DNA of 64,000 nt from Streptomyces avicenniae. GTDB taxonomy: Bacteria > Actinomycetota > Actinomycetes > Streptomycetales > Streptomycetaceae. Below are positions 15,555 through 24,317 of this stretch, piece after piece (position 1 is the first letter of the stretch; each line of letters begins with the position of its first letter). A program made the translations under genes and the position numbers. The notes under the pieces were generated by a model. The model worked only from the letters and a program-made list of their open reading frames with translations. It was not told the origin of the DNA and did no database searches. The stretch is from the NCBI RefSeq assembly GCF_000719135.1, contig NZ_JOEK01000001.1:620001-684000 (forward strand), written 5' to 3'.

Positions 15555-17828
15555 ATGGGTAGGAAGCGTCCGGGTGGCGGGCTGAGCGCGACGCAGCACA
15601 TCGCCAAGTTTCTCGGGGTCAGCGTCGTGTCCGGCGCGGTACTCGCAGGTCTAGCGTTGCCGGCCGCGGGAGTCATCGGACTCGCCGCCGCCGGAACCAT
15701 GGAGGGCTTCGACGACATTCCGGAGATGATGGAGCGGCCACCGCTCAGTCAGAAGACGACGATTCTCGATGCCGAGGGCAACAAGATCGCGGACGTCTTC
15801 AACCGCAACCGCACGGTCGTCCCGCTCGACGAGATGGCCGAGACGGTCCGGCAGGCGCTCGTCGCCGTCGAGGACGCCCGCTTCTACGAGCACGGCGCCG
15901 TCGATCTGCGCGGCATCATCCGCGCGCTCACCCGGAACGTCGAGTCGGGAAGCGTCGAGGAGGGCGCCTCCACCCTCACGCAGCAGTACGTGAAGAACGT
16001 GTTCGTCGAGGCCGCGGGCGACGACCAGGAGGCCGTCGCCGAGGCGATGTCGCAGAGCGGCCCCGAGGGACTGGGCCGCAAGGTCCGCGAGATGAAGTAC
16101 GCGATACAGCTGGAACAGGAACTGTCCAAGGACCAGATCCTGGAGAACTACCTCAACATCACGTACTTCGGCCGCCAGGCGTACGGCATCGAGGCCGCCT
16201 CGCAGCTCTACTTCTCCAAGCACGCGTCCGAGCTGGACCTGCGCGAGTCCGCGCTGCTGGCCGGTCTCGTCCAGTCCCCGACCGCGTACGACCCGATCGG
16301 CAACCCCGACGGCGCCATCGCCCGCCGCAACATCGTCCTCGACAAGATGGTCGAGTCGGGCGACATCACGCGGGCCGAGGCCGACGAGGCACAGGCGTCC
16401 GACCTCGGACTCAACGTCAGCGAACCCCGCACCGGCTGCATCACCGCGGTCAACGACGCGGGGTTCTTCTGCGACTACGTCCGCGAGGTGTTCCTCAGCG
16501 ACCCGGTCTTCGGCGAGACCGAGGAGGACCGCCAGGCCCTGTGGGCACTCGGCGGTATGACGATCACCACGACGCTCGACCCGCAGGCCCAGGACGCCGC
16601 CGCCCAGGCCGCCGCCGACGGCGCGAACGAGGACGACGACGCGGTCGCGTCCGTCGTCCAGGTCGAGCCGGGCACCGGCCACGTCCTCTCCATGGCGCAG
16701 AGCCGCCCGTACGGCCTCGACCCGGAGCAGAACCAGACGCAGCTGAACCTCAACGTCTCCCAGGCCATGGGCGGCTCGACCTACGGCTTCCAGTCCGGTT
16801 CGACGATCAAGCCGATCACCGCCGCCGCGGCCATCGAGTCCGGGATCAGCCCCTCGACGACCTTCGAGACCGAGGCGCGGATCGACCTGGACATGTCCGA
16901 CTTCCGCGACTGCGACAACAACCCCCTGGGCTCCGCCGACGAGCGGACCTGGGAGGTCAACAACGAGCGCGAGGACGAGGTCGGCACCTGGGACATGACC
17001 AGCGCCCTCGGCGAGTCGATCAACACCTACTTCGCCCAGCTCGAACGCGACGCCGGCCTGTGCGAGACGGTCACGCTCGCCCGTGAGATGGGCATCGAGC
17101 GCGGCGACAACCAGCCGCTCGGCGTCGTCCCCGCCTTCACCCTGGGCAGCGAGGACGTCGCCCCCCTGGCGATGGCCAACGCCTACGCGACCTTCGCCAA
17201 CCACGGCACGTACTGCACCCCGGTCGTCATCACCTCGGTGACCAACGCGGACGGCGAGGAGATCCCCGTCCCCGAGAGCGAGTGCAGCCAGGTGATGTCC
17301 GCCCACACCGCGGACACGGTGACCCAGATGCTGGCGGGCGTCGTCGAGGACGGCACCGGCGCCCGGGTCGGCCTCGACGACCGGGACAACGCGGGCAAGA
17401 CCGGTACGACCGACGAGCGCAAGAACGTCTGGTTCGTCGGCTACACCCCGGAGCTGGCCACCGCGGTCCGCGTCGGCGGCGACAACGAGCTGTTCACGAT
17501 GGAGAACGTCACCATCGGCGGCACCTTCTACGACCGCGCCAGCGGCGCCGGGGTCGCGGGACCCATCTGGCGGCAGGCCATGATCGGCGCCCTCGAAGGG
17601 ACGTCGCCCTCGCAGTTCACCGACGTCAACGTTCCGCGTGGCAACGAGCGCGGCGACGACGACGATGACGACCGGCCCGGCAACGGGGACAACCGGCCGG
17701 GCGGCGGTGGCAACGGTGGCGGCGACAACGGCAACGGCGGCGGCCGTCCCGGTGACGGCGGCGACGACACGGGCTTCCCGGACATCGACCTGCCCGACTT
17801 CGAGTTCCCGCCCGGCGCCCGGGACTGA
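15555..17828 (+). CDS. Class A penicillin-binding protein (transglycosylase/transpeptidase)
   Basis: A 757-aa bifunctional peptidoglycan synthase. One N-terminal membrane anchor (about 17-45) is followed by a GT51 transglycosylase domain with VEDARFYEHGAVD (catalytic Glu near 106) and GASTLTQQYVKN. The transpeptidase domain has the SxxK motif in SGSTIKPIT (near 416) and the KTGTT motif near 615. The C-terminal 60 residues are a disordered Asp/Gly/Asn-rich tail. It polymerises and cross-links glycan strands outside the membrane. Adjacent to wblA, matching the ponA2-whiB4 arrangement of mycobacteria. Confidence 0.94.
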   Translation: MGRKRPGGGLSATQHIAKFLGVSVVSGAVLAGLALPAAGVIGLAAAGTMEGFDDIPEMMERPPLSQKTTILDAEGNKIADVFNRNRTVVPLDEMAETVRQALVAVEDARFYEHGAVDLRGIIRALTRNVESGSVEEGASTLTQQYVKNVFVEAAGDDQEAVAEAMSQSGPEGLGRKVREMKYAIQLEQELSKDQILENYLNITYFGRQAYGIEAASQLYFSKHASELDLRESALLAGLVQSPTAYDPIGNPDGAIARRNIVLDKMVESGDITRAEADEAQASDLGLNVSEPRTGCITAVNDAGFFCDYVREVFLSDPVFGETEEDRQALWALGGMTITTTLDPQAQDAAAQAAADGANEDDDAVASVVQVEPGTGHVLSMAQSRPYGLDPEQNQTQLNLNVSQAMGGSTYGFQSGSTIKPITAAAAIESGISPSTTFETEARIDLDMSDFRDCDNNPLGSADERTWEVNNEREDEVGTWDMTSALGESINTYFAQLERDAGLCETVTLAREMGIERGDNQPLGVVPAFTLGSEDVAPLAMANAYATFANHGTYCTPVVITSVTNADGEEIPVPESECSQVMSAHTADTVTQMLAGVVEDGTGARVGLDDRDNAGKTGTTDERKNVWFVGYTPELATAVRVGGDNELFTMENVTIGGTFYDRASGAGVAGPIWRQAMIGALEGTSPSQFTDVNVPRGNERGDDDDDDRPGNGDNRPGGGGNGGGDNGNGGGRPGDGGDDTGFPDIDLPDFEFPPGARD

Positions 17829-17832
17829 CCGG

Positions 17833-18297
17833 TCAGCCGGCCAGGGCGCGCTTCACGGCGGCGGCCACCCGGCCGCCGTCGGCCCGGCCGGCGACCTTCG
17901 GGTTCACGATCTTCATCACCGCGCCCATCGCCCGCGGCCCCTCGGCCCCGCCCTCCCGCGCCTGCGCGACGGCGTCCGCGACCAGCGCGTCCAGCTCCTC
18001 GTCGGCCAGCTGCGCCGGGAGGTAGTCGGCCAGCACCGCGCCCTCGGCCCGCTCCCGCTCGGCCTGCTCGGGCCGGTCCCCCTGCGTGAACGCCTCCGCG
18101 GCCTCGCGCCGCTTCTTCGCCTCGCGCGTGATGACCTTCTGCACCTCGTCGTCCGAGAGTTCCCGCGCCTGCTTACCCGCGACCTCCTCGTTCGTGATCG
18201 CGGCCAGCGTCATCCGCAGGGTCGCGGAGCGCAGCTCGTCACGCTCCTTGATCGCGGCGGTCAGGTCGTTGCGGAGACGGGACTTGAGGGAGGTCAT
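17833..18297 (-). CDS. GatB/YqeY domain protein
   Basis: A 154-aa YqeY-like protein: SLKSRLRNDLTAAIKERDELR, then EEVQKVITREAKKRREAAEAF-type helices and the C-terminal MGAVMKIVNPKVAGRADGGRVAAAVKRAL. The fold matches the tRNA-binding tail of GatB, but free-standing members have no proven role. The start is placed at MTSLKS, three codons inside the longest frame. It converges on the penicillin-binding protein gene and is divergent from the metallophosphoesterase with only 35 bp between their starts. Confidence 0.9.
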   Translation of the reverse strand: MTSLKSRLRNDLTAAIKERDELRSATLRMTLAAITNEEVAGKQARELSDDEVQKVITREAKKRREAAEAFTQGDRPEQAERERAEGAVLADYLPAQLADEELDALVADAVAQAREGGAEGPRAMGAVMKIVNPKVAGRADGGRVAAAVKRALAG

Positions 18298-18332
18298 GCC
18301 CACCATTGTGACAGCCGTGACACGATGTCCCC

Positions 18333-19274
18333 ATGCGCGCGCGATACCGCATCCCCCTCACCACCGGCCTCGCCGTGGCCGGTCTCGGCGCCGCCGTGGT
18401 CGGCTACGCGGCGGGCTTCGAGGTCCGCTCCTTCCGCCTGCGGCGGGTGACCGTCCCCGTCCTGCCCCCCGGCGCCCCGCCGCTGCGGGTCCTCCAGGTC
18501 TCGGACATCCACATGGTCTCCGGCCAGCGCAAGAAACAGCGCTGGCTGCGCGCGCTCGCGGGCCTGCGCCCCGACCTCGTCATCAACACAGGGGACAACC
18601 TCTCCGACCCCGGCGGCGTCCCTGAGGCCCTCGACGCCCTCGGGCCGCTGATGGAATTCCCCGGCGCCTACGTCTTCGGCTCCAACGACTACTACGCCCC
18701 CGCGCTGCGCAACCCGGCCCGCTACCTCGCCGAGCGCGCCTCGGGGCGCCACGGCCTCAACGGCAACTCGCCCGCGCGCAACGTCCCCCGCAACCCGTGG
18801 TGGGAACTGCGCGACGCCTTCGACGCCGCGGGCTGGCTCAACCTCACGAACACCCGCGGGCGCCTCACGGCCGCCGGTCTCGACATCGCCCTCACCGGCC
18901 TCGACGACCCCCACATCCGCCGTGACCGCTACGAGGAGGTGTCCGGCGGGCCCGCGACGGACGCCGACCTCTCCCTCGCCGTCGTCCACGCGCCGTACCT
19001 GCGCGTCCTCGACGCCTTCGCCGCCGACGGCTACCCCCTGATCCTGGCCGGCCACACCCACGGCGGGCAGCTGTGCATACCGTTCTACGGCGCCCTCGTC
19101 ACCAACTGCGACCTGGACCCCGACCGGGTCAAGGGCCTGTCCACGCACGAGTCCGGCGGCCACCGCGCGTACCTCCACGTCTCCGCGGGCTGCGGCACGA
19201 ACCGCTACACCCCGGTCCGCTTCGCCTGCCCGCCGGAGGCCACGCTGCTGACGCTGACCCCCCGCGATACCTGA
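18333..19274 (+). CDS. Membrane-associated metallophosphoesterase
   Basis: A 313-aa calcineurin-like phosphoesterase. An N-terminal membrane segment (about 9-28) is followed by the metal motifs VLQVSDIHM, NTGDN, GSNDYY (a variant of GNHD usual in this streptomycete subgroup) and GHTHGGQ. It probably faces outward from the membrane. Substrate unknown; related YkuE-like enzymes act on UDP-linked lipid precursors. The gene ends shortly before a tRNA-Pro gene. Confidence 0.9.
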   Translation: MRARYRIPLTTGLAVAGLGAAVVGYAAGFEVRSFRLRRVTVPVLPPGAPPLRVLQVSDIHMVSGQRKKQRWLRALAGLRPDLVINTGDNLSDPGGVPEALDALGPLMEFPGAYVFGSNDYYAPALRNPARYLAERASGRHGLNGNSPARNVPRNPWWELRDAFDAAGWLNLTNTRGRLTAAGLDIALTGLDDPHIRRDRYEEVSGGPATDADLSLAVVHAPYLRVLDAFAADGYPLILAGHTHGGQLCIPFYGALVTNCDLDPDRVKGLSTHESGGHRAYLHVSAGCGTNRYTPVRFACPPEATLLTLTPRDT

Positions 19275-19317
19275 TTTCCCCCACACGGCCGGGTCGGCTA
19301 GAGTGGCTTCCGCAAGA

Positions 19318-19391
19318 CGGGGTGTGGCGCAGCTTGGCAGCGCGCTTCGTTCGGGACGAAGAGGTCGTGGGTTCAAATCCCGCCACCCCGA
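19318..19391 (+). tRNA. tRNA-Pro, anticodon CGG
   Basis: A 74-nt cloverleaf without CCA. The acceptor stem is CGGGGTG/CACCCCG with discriminator A, the anticodon stem is CTTCG/CGAAG, and the loop TTCGGGA gives anticodon CGG for CCG codons. The T arm contains GTGGGTTCAAATCCCGC. tRNA-Pro genes are integration sites of actinomycete elements such as pSAM2, and the DNA that follows is accessory in character. Confidence 0.95.
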
Positions 19392-19406
19392 CGGTATAGC
19401 AGTAGT

Positions 19407-19442
19407 TCAGGGCCCTGATCCTCACTGAGGACGGGGCCCTGA
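19407..19442 (+). terminator. Terminator of tRNA-Pro
   Basis: TCAGGGCCC and GGGCCCTGA form a perfect 9-bp stem enclosing a smaller stem-loop (TCCTC-ACT-GAGGA), 16 nt after the tRNA. Confidence 0.75.
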
Positions 19443-19594
19443 GTCGTTCCCGGGGTGTCTTGGAAGCCGTTTGGGTGCGAACCTCAACATCCGGCTCCCC
19501 AGGCGGGAGCGGTCCAGCTCGGCGGAACACCTGAGACGGCCCTCACGACGGCGCTACGGTCGCCTCCACGGACTACCGACCCGGGGGATGCCAC

Positions 19595-20290
19595 ATGCAG
19601 GAAAGATCAGCGGAACAGGGCGTCGGGGCCGTGACGACGTCCGGACCTCTCATCGCCGGCGAAGTCTCACTGGCGAAGCTCATGGCCCGGCTTCAGCAGG
19701 ACCGCCCGGTCTTCCACTCAGAGCGCGACCTCCAGCACAGCTTCGCGCGCGTGCTGTGGGAGCTGGCCCCCGAGATCGAGTCCAGGCTGGAGGTCCGCCA
19801 GAACGCGCCCGACGCGGTAGGCGCCGAGTATCTCGACCTGCTCTGCATCGGCCCCACAACCCGCACGGCCATCGAGTTCAAGTACTTCACGACGCAGTGG
19901 ACCGGAACGGCGGGGCACTCCCCGGAGGAGTACGCGCTGAAGTCCCACGCCGCCACCGACCTGGCCCGCCTGGGCTTCGTCTCCGACATCGCCCGCCTGG
20001 AGCGCTTCGGCAACCCGAACCAGAACGGCCTGGCCCTCCTTATCACCAACGAGGCCGGCCTGTGGACATCGCCGAAGCAGAGCAACACCCGAGACCGCGA
20101 CTTCCGCCTCCACGAGGGCCGCACCCTCACGGGCCAACTCCTCTGGGGCGGCGGCGACTACCCGGACAACACCCGAGCCCTCTGCGACACCTACCCCCTT
20201 TACTGGCAGCCGTACTCACTGCAAGACGGCCCCCGGGGCGAGTTCCGCTATCTCGCCGTCTTCACCAACCACCATCCCAACCGGAGCTAA
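19595..20290 (+). CDS. Predicted PD-(D/E)XK-fold protein of unknown function
   Basis: A 231-aa protein without a named family that I recognise. The segment SERDLQHSFARVLWELAPEI (42-61) followed by YLDLLCI (79-85) and TAIEFKYF (91-98) places E43, D81 and E94-x-K96 like the catalytic residues of PD-(D/E)XK nucleases. No DNA-binding domain is obvious. A GGGGGA sequence lies 7 nt before the ATG. It opens the accessory segment behind tRNA-Pro, which also encodes a NERD-helicase, so a role in DNA defence or repair is possible but unproven. Confidence 0.7.
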   Translation: MQERSAEQGVGAVTTSGPLIAGEVSLAKLMARLQQDRPVFHSERDLQHSFARVLWELAPEIESRLEVRQNAPDAVGAEYLDLLCIGPTTRTAIEFKYFTTQWTGTAGHSPEEYALKSHAATDLARLGFVSDIARLERFGNPNQNGLALLITNEAGLWTSPKQSNTRDRDFRLHEGRTLTGQLLWGGGDYPDNTRALCDTYPLYWQPYSLQDGPRGEFRYLAVFTNHHPNRS

Positions 20291-20601
20291 TGGAAGCTGC
20301 AGTGGAGCTTGGAGCCCGGGCGCATCCACCAGGAGCAGCACCGTCTCCGGCCGCCACCGTCCCCAACCAGGAGCTACACACCGGAGGAGAACGTGCGGAA
20401 CCCGGCCGCAGCCAGGGCCGAGGTCCGAGCGAGAAGCGTGCCCGGCTCCAGCGCGCAGGTTCGTGAGTCCCCGGCCGCGTGGACTGTGCGACATCCGCAA
20501 CCACCCCACTCGGTCAGGGGCATTCCCCTGGATATCTGCACGGCCGCGCCCCGAGCAGTTCTACGCTGGATCACCTGCACCGACCGACACGAAGGACAAC
20601 G
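20291..20601. other. 311-bp stretch without a recognisable gene
   Basis: No frame here has both a ribosome site and plausible codon usage. The open frames crossing it are Arg/Pro-rich shadows. The base composition is similar to the flanking accessory genes. I see no hairpin or repeat worth naming. It presumably holds the promoter of the small membrane protein gene that follows. Confidence 0.4.
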
Positions 20602-20796
20602 ATGGACACCCCAGGCCAGCCCCAGCTCACCGGCCCGCAGACGCTCATGCTCGTCACCTGTATGGTGCTCGGCGTCGCAGCATTCTCAGCCGCGCTGTGG
20701 GGAAACCCTGAGCAGAGCAAGCGCGGCTTTCGGCTGCTGAACTGGCTGCAGACCGGTAGCGAGACCGAGCTGGCGCCCGCAGAGTCGGACCTGTAA
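20602..20796 (+). CDS. Small single-span membrane protein
   Basis: A 64-aa protein with one predicted membrane helix (LMLVTCMVLGVAAFSAALWG, about residues 15-34), a polar N-terminus and an acidic C-terminus ending PAESDL. A GAAGGA ribosome site lies 6 nt upstream of the ATG. No family is recognised. Its location between two accessory genes suggests it belongs to the same mobile or variable segment. Confidence 0.6.
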   Translation: MDTPGQPQLTGPQTLMLVTCMVLGVAAFSAALWGNPEQSKRGFRLLNWLQTGSETELAPAESDL

Positions 20797-20823
20797 CGCC
20801 GCACAGACCCCCTGTGTCATGCA

Positions 20824-20841
20824 GGCCGCCCGCGGGCGGCC
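20824..20841 (+). terminator. 18-bp perfect palindrome, probable terminator
   Basis: GGCCGCCCGCGGGCGGCC is a perfect palindrome that follows the small membrane protein gene by 27 bp, with GGTCTTCGT after it. It probably ends that transcript. Confidence 0.5.
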
Positions 20842-20892
20842 GGTCTTCGTCCCAACGCTCCCCGCCCGCCTGCGCCCGCTGTGAGGACCGCA

Positions 20893-21999
20893 GTGCCCGA
20901 TGACATGCTTACCGACCTCCCCCACGACCTGACCGGCGATCAACTGCTGCTACTGCGGACGATCGCCGGTCCGTTCCTCGAACGGGGGATCTGGCCCACC
21001 TGGGACTACGTCCAACGGTTCCTGGACGGCCGCGATGCGGATGCGGAGACGACGCTGCGGGCGCTGCCCAAGGTCGGGGCGAACAACCGTACCTACGGGT
21101 TCGTCCAGCCCTTCTCGCTGGGGTTGAGCGGCTTGGACCGGATACGCCTGACGATTGCCGCGTCGCGCGTGCTGCCGGAGTTCGCCATGGTCGTTGGCGA
21201 GCCATTCGTGGCCGCGATGCCCCACCTGATCAACGCGTACCTATCCGCCCGACCCGACCCGGACGGGGCAGCAAAGCCGACCATGACGTCGGAGGAACTT
21301 CTGCGTGCCGTCCCCCGGATGAAGGGCGCCCTACTGGATGAGTTCGTCAAGTTTGCGCACAGCGAGCCGGGCCTGAACATCGACGGCAGCAGCACTGCCG
21401 CGGATGGAACGACTTGGTCGTTCGGGCTGACGCGGACCGTTCTGCGGTTCCGTGGCGTGGGGACCGTGGAGGAGTACGTCACGAAGCAGTGCGCCTTCGC
21501 AGCGGAATGGGCCGCCGAAACCCTCCCGGCGGCGCCGTTCCCCCGCCGTGACACCGAGCTGGCGGTTGAGCCGTACATCGAGCCTGGGTTGCTGGAGGAT
21601 CTGGAGGAGGCGGGCGCTGGGACACAGTGGAACCTGGACAAGTTGATGGGCCTGACGCGTGAGCTGAACGCCGCGGTGGCCGCGCGCCACCCCTACACGT
21701 GCCAGGCCCTGATCCGGGCGATCCTGGACAACGTCCCGCCGGCGTTCGGACAGAAGACGTTCGGTGGTGTGGTCAGCAGCCACTCCTGGAGCACGGACGC
21801 CGACAAGTCGAGAGCCAAGCTCCTGGCGGAGAACCGATTCACCGCCAACGACGCGATGCACCGGCAGATGAACAACGACCGAAGCCTGATCGGCATGGGC
21901 GACGTGCCACCGCGGGCACAATTGCAAGCCGTGCTCCGCGAACTGCTGCTTGTGCTGCGCTTGACGACCACCCCGCGCCCCGGGGCTGCCACGAAGTAA
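20893..21999 (+). CDS. Unrecognised 368-aa protein
   Basis: No domain name can be given with confidence. The first 75 residues (LTGDQLLLLRTIAGPFLERG, then WPTWDYVQRFLDG) resemble a winged-helix module. A middle region contains LSGLDRIRLTIAASRVLPEF. The last 130 residues are helical and contain ALIRAILDNVPPAFGQKTFGG and NDAMHRQMNND, which look like a compact C-terminal domain rather than a membrane segment. The GTG chosen has GAGGA 5 nt upstream; another GTG lies four codons earlier. It sits in the variable segment after tRNA-Pro and converges on the NERD-helicase. Confidence 0.65.
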   Translation: MPDDMLTDLPHDLTGDQLLLLRTIAGPFLERGIWPTWDYVQRFLDGRDADAETTLRALPKVGANNRTYGFVQPFSLGLSGLDRIRLTIAASRVLPEFAMVVGEPFVAAMPHLINAYLSARPDPDGAAKPTMTSEELLRAVPRMKGALLDEFVKFAHSEPGLNIDGSSTAADGTTWSFGLTRTVLRFRGVGTVEEYVTKQCAFAAEWAAETLPAAPFPRRDTELAVEPYIEPGLLEDLEEAGAGTQWNLDKLMGLTRELNAAVAARHPYTCQALIRAILDNVPPAFGQKTFGGVVSSHSWSTDADKSRAKLLAENRFTANDAMHRQMNNDRSLIGMGDVPPRAQLQAVLRELLLVLRLTTTPRPGAATK

Positions 22000-22066
22000 C
22001 CGGCGCGGGAGGCCACCCACCCGCCATTCGTCCGTCGCCTGACCACTCCGGCGAGCTACAGGCCTA

Positions 22067-22093
22067 GGCCTGATCCGTATCACGGATGAGGCC
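22067..22093. terminator. Bidirectional terminator between convergent genes
   Basis: GGCCTGATCCGT and ACGGATGAGGCC pair with one mismatch around a 3-nt loop, between the convergent stop codons at 21999 and 22147. It would serve both genes. Confidence 0.65.
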
Positions 22094-22146
22094 CCTTCCG
22101 TGTCTCGGGTTCGTTCGGAAGACGATCTCGGTGGGCGGAGGAGCCC

Positions 22147-24264
22147 TCACGGCTGTCGTGGGCCGTCGTCGCCTTCCTGCTGCCGGGGCACGCTGCCGAG
22201 CCAGAGTGTGTCGCGGGCTCGGGTCATGGCCACGAAGAGCTGGCTGCGGGAGAGTTCGTCGCGCTCGCGTTCCGTTTCGGACGCCTCGGTGACGGGCGGC
22301 CGGGGTCCGTTCGCCAAGGCGGCGTCGTGCTCGGGGAGGTAGACGTGCTTGAACTCCAGCCCCTTGGCCCGGCGGTAACTCCCCAGCTTGACCGCTTCGA
22401 CCGGATGGCCGTCGTAGCGCTCCAACAGGCACACGGGCACGCCCGCCCGTTGCAGGAGCCGTTGGTAGTGGCCGATGGCGCGCATGGACGGGCACAGCAC
22501 CGCGGCGTCCGCACGGGCAGGGGGCGGCAGCGCGGCCAGGGCGTTCAGCAGCGCCTGGTCGTGCTCGGCCCGAGTCGGCTTCGAGACGCGGATCACCTGG
22601 CCGTCGTGGTAGGTGAGATCGACGTCCCGGCGTCCCGGCGTGCGCAGTCCGTCGATGTCCTCGAAGGAGTCGTCGGCGACGACCGCGAGCGCCGTCTCGA
22701 GCACTTCCCTGCTGTTGCGGTAGTTGGTCCGCAGGACCTGCCCCCGATCGCCGCGGATGTCGATACCGGCGTCGGAGAGGCGGAACCCGCCGGGATAGAC
22801 GGCTTGTTGGCCGTCGCCGACGAGCAGCAGTCCGTTGGGGGTGTCACCGACGAGAGCGTGCAGGAGCTGGACACCCACCAGGGTCAGGTCCTGCACTTCG
22901 TCCACGATCACCGCGGCGTAGGGGCGGCGTTCCTCATGACGGCGCGCCTCCCCGAGGGCGAGGGTGAGGACGTCGTTGAAGTCGTGCACGCCGCGCTGGA
23001 CGCGGAGGGACTCGTACGCCTCGAACAGCGCCCAGACGGCGAGGCGATGAGGCCGCCGCAAGCTCGCGCGACGGCGTCGGCGGGGGACCGTGGCGTACTC
23101 GTCGAAGGAGGTGATGCCGCGCCCCTTGATGACATGGTCGATCTCCTCCTTCCAGTACCCGGGAGCCGCGTCGATCTCGGCCAGGGAACTGTCGCGGCCG
23201 ACGTGCTTCCACGCGAGGCTGAACGCGGTCTGGGCCTTGTCGCCGTGCAACCGGACCGGGATGCCGCGGTCGTGCAGGAACTCCTGGGCCCAGGAGTGCA
23301 GGCTGCGGAAGTCGATACGGTCGGCCACGGCGGGGGACATGGCTCTGAGGAACGTCGCCTGCACCCGGGGCAGGTTGTTGGCGAACGTGACGTAGAGGAC
23401 CCTGCCCGTGGTGCGCTGGGCGATGTGGACCGCACGGTGCAGGCCGACGACGGTCTTGCCGGTGCCCGCCGGGCCGCCGATCCGGGCGGGGCCCGCCCAG
23501 TTGCGGCGCACCAGGGCGACCTGGTCGGGGTGGAGGAAGGTCATCCACTGCTCGATCGGTGCGCGCATCGCGTCGGCGAGAGCCGCTTCGCGGAGCCCCG
23601 CGAGGTCGAACAGGCCGTCCGCCGCCCGGTCGTCGGACGGTGTCGCCCGAGCGGGCGGTGGGGCCTGCGTGATCGACGACCCCGCGTACTCCGGGAAGAC
23701 GCGCTCCAGGTGGTCGGCGATGGCGCGGACGGACTCGGCACGCAGCCGATGGCACTCCGAGAGCAGGGCCGGCCCGACCTCGTGCTCGCCGAGCAGCCGT
23801 ATCCGCCCCAACTCCCCGTTGACGCGGTGCCCCGCGAAGACCATGAGCGGCTGGACCGCGACCGGCGACATCCCCAGCGACGCCACCGCCGACTCGGCGA
23901 GCCGCGTGACGGCGAGGAGCTTGGCCGCGTGCGCGTCACGGTTCTCGCCGTCGGCCATGAGCTTCCCGCCCACGGCCTCCGGGACGGACCGCCAGTTCTT
24001 GACGTCCAGGACGAACACCCCACCGGGGCCGACCAGCAGCATGTCCACGTTGGCCGCCCGTGTCCCCGGCCACCTGCGGTCCACCAGGAGCCGCCACCCA
24101 CGACTGGTCAGTACCAACAGCTGCGCCGCGACGCGGCGTTCGCCCTCGCTGGCAGCCTCCCAGCGGTATGCCTCCTGCCGGGCGCTCTGCCACTGCTCCC
24201 GTAGCAGCCGCTCCTGCCGCCGTGCCTCCTGCGCCCGCCGCGACGCTGATCCGCCAGCCGTCAT
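22147..24264 (-). CDS. NERD-domain superfamily I (UvrD-like) helicase
   Basis: A 705-aa protein. After a basic N-terminal helix, a NERD nuclease-related domain (about 45-165) contains RAANVDMLLVGPGGVFVLDVKNW. A UvrD/Rep-type helicase follows, with Walker A GGPAGTGKTVVGLH near 265, Walker B VIVDEVQDLTLVGVQLL, GDGQQAVYPGGFRL and the C-terminal motifs RRAKGLEFKHVYLPEHD and LFVAMTRARDTLWLG. All helicase motifs are intact. NERD-helicases recur in mobile regions and defence loci, so processing of foreign DNA is possible. The ATG giving MTAGGSASRR follows a GGGAGGG sequence. Confidence 0.9.
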   Translation of the reverse strand: MTAGGSASRRAQEARRQERLLREQWQSARQEAYRWEAASEGERRVAAQLLVLTSRGWRLLVDRRWPGTRAANVDMLLVGPGGVFVLDVKNWRSVPEAVGGKLMADGENRDAHAAKLLAVTRLAESAVASLGMSPVAVQPLMVFAGHRVNGELGRIRLLGEHEVGPALLSECHRLRAESVRAIADHLERVFPEYAGSSITQAPPPARATPSDDRAADGLFDLAGLREAALADAMRAPIEQWMTFLHPDQVALVRRNWAGPARIGGPAGTGKTVVGLHRAVHIAQRTTGRVLYVTFANNLPRVQATFLRAMSPAVADRIDFRSLHSWAQEFLHDRGIPVRLHGDKAQTAFSLAWKHVGRDSSLAEIDAAPGYWKEEIDHVIKGRGITSFDEYATVPRRRRRASLRRPHRLAVWALFEAYESLRVQRGVHDFNDVLTLALGEARRHEERRPYAAVIVDEVQDLTLVGVQLLHALVGDTPNGLLLVGDGQQAVYPGGFRLSDAGIDIRGDRGQVLRTNYRNSREVLETALAVVADDSFEDIDGLRTPGRRDVDLTYHDGQVIRVSKPTRAEHDQALLNALAALPPPARADAAVLCPSMRAIGHYQRLLQRAGVPVCLLERYDGHPVEAVKLGSYRRAKGLEFKHVYLPEHDAALANGPRPPVTEASETERERDELSRSQLFVAMTRARDTLWLGSVPRQQEGDDGPRQP

Positions 24265-24317
24265 ACCCTGCCCTCCCGTACGCAGGGTAGCGATCATAAG
24301 GCGATCGGCGACGGCGG

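Noticed and set aside
15651..17306. 551-codon antisense frame opposite the penicillin-binding protein
   Set aside because: It lies entirely within a gene with intact catalytic motifs and has the Val/Arg/Gly-rich look of antisense translation.
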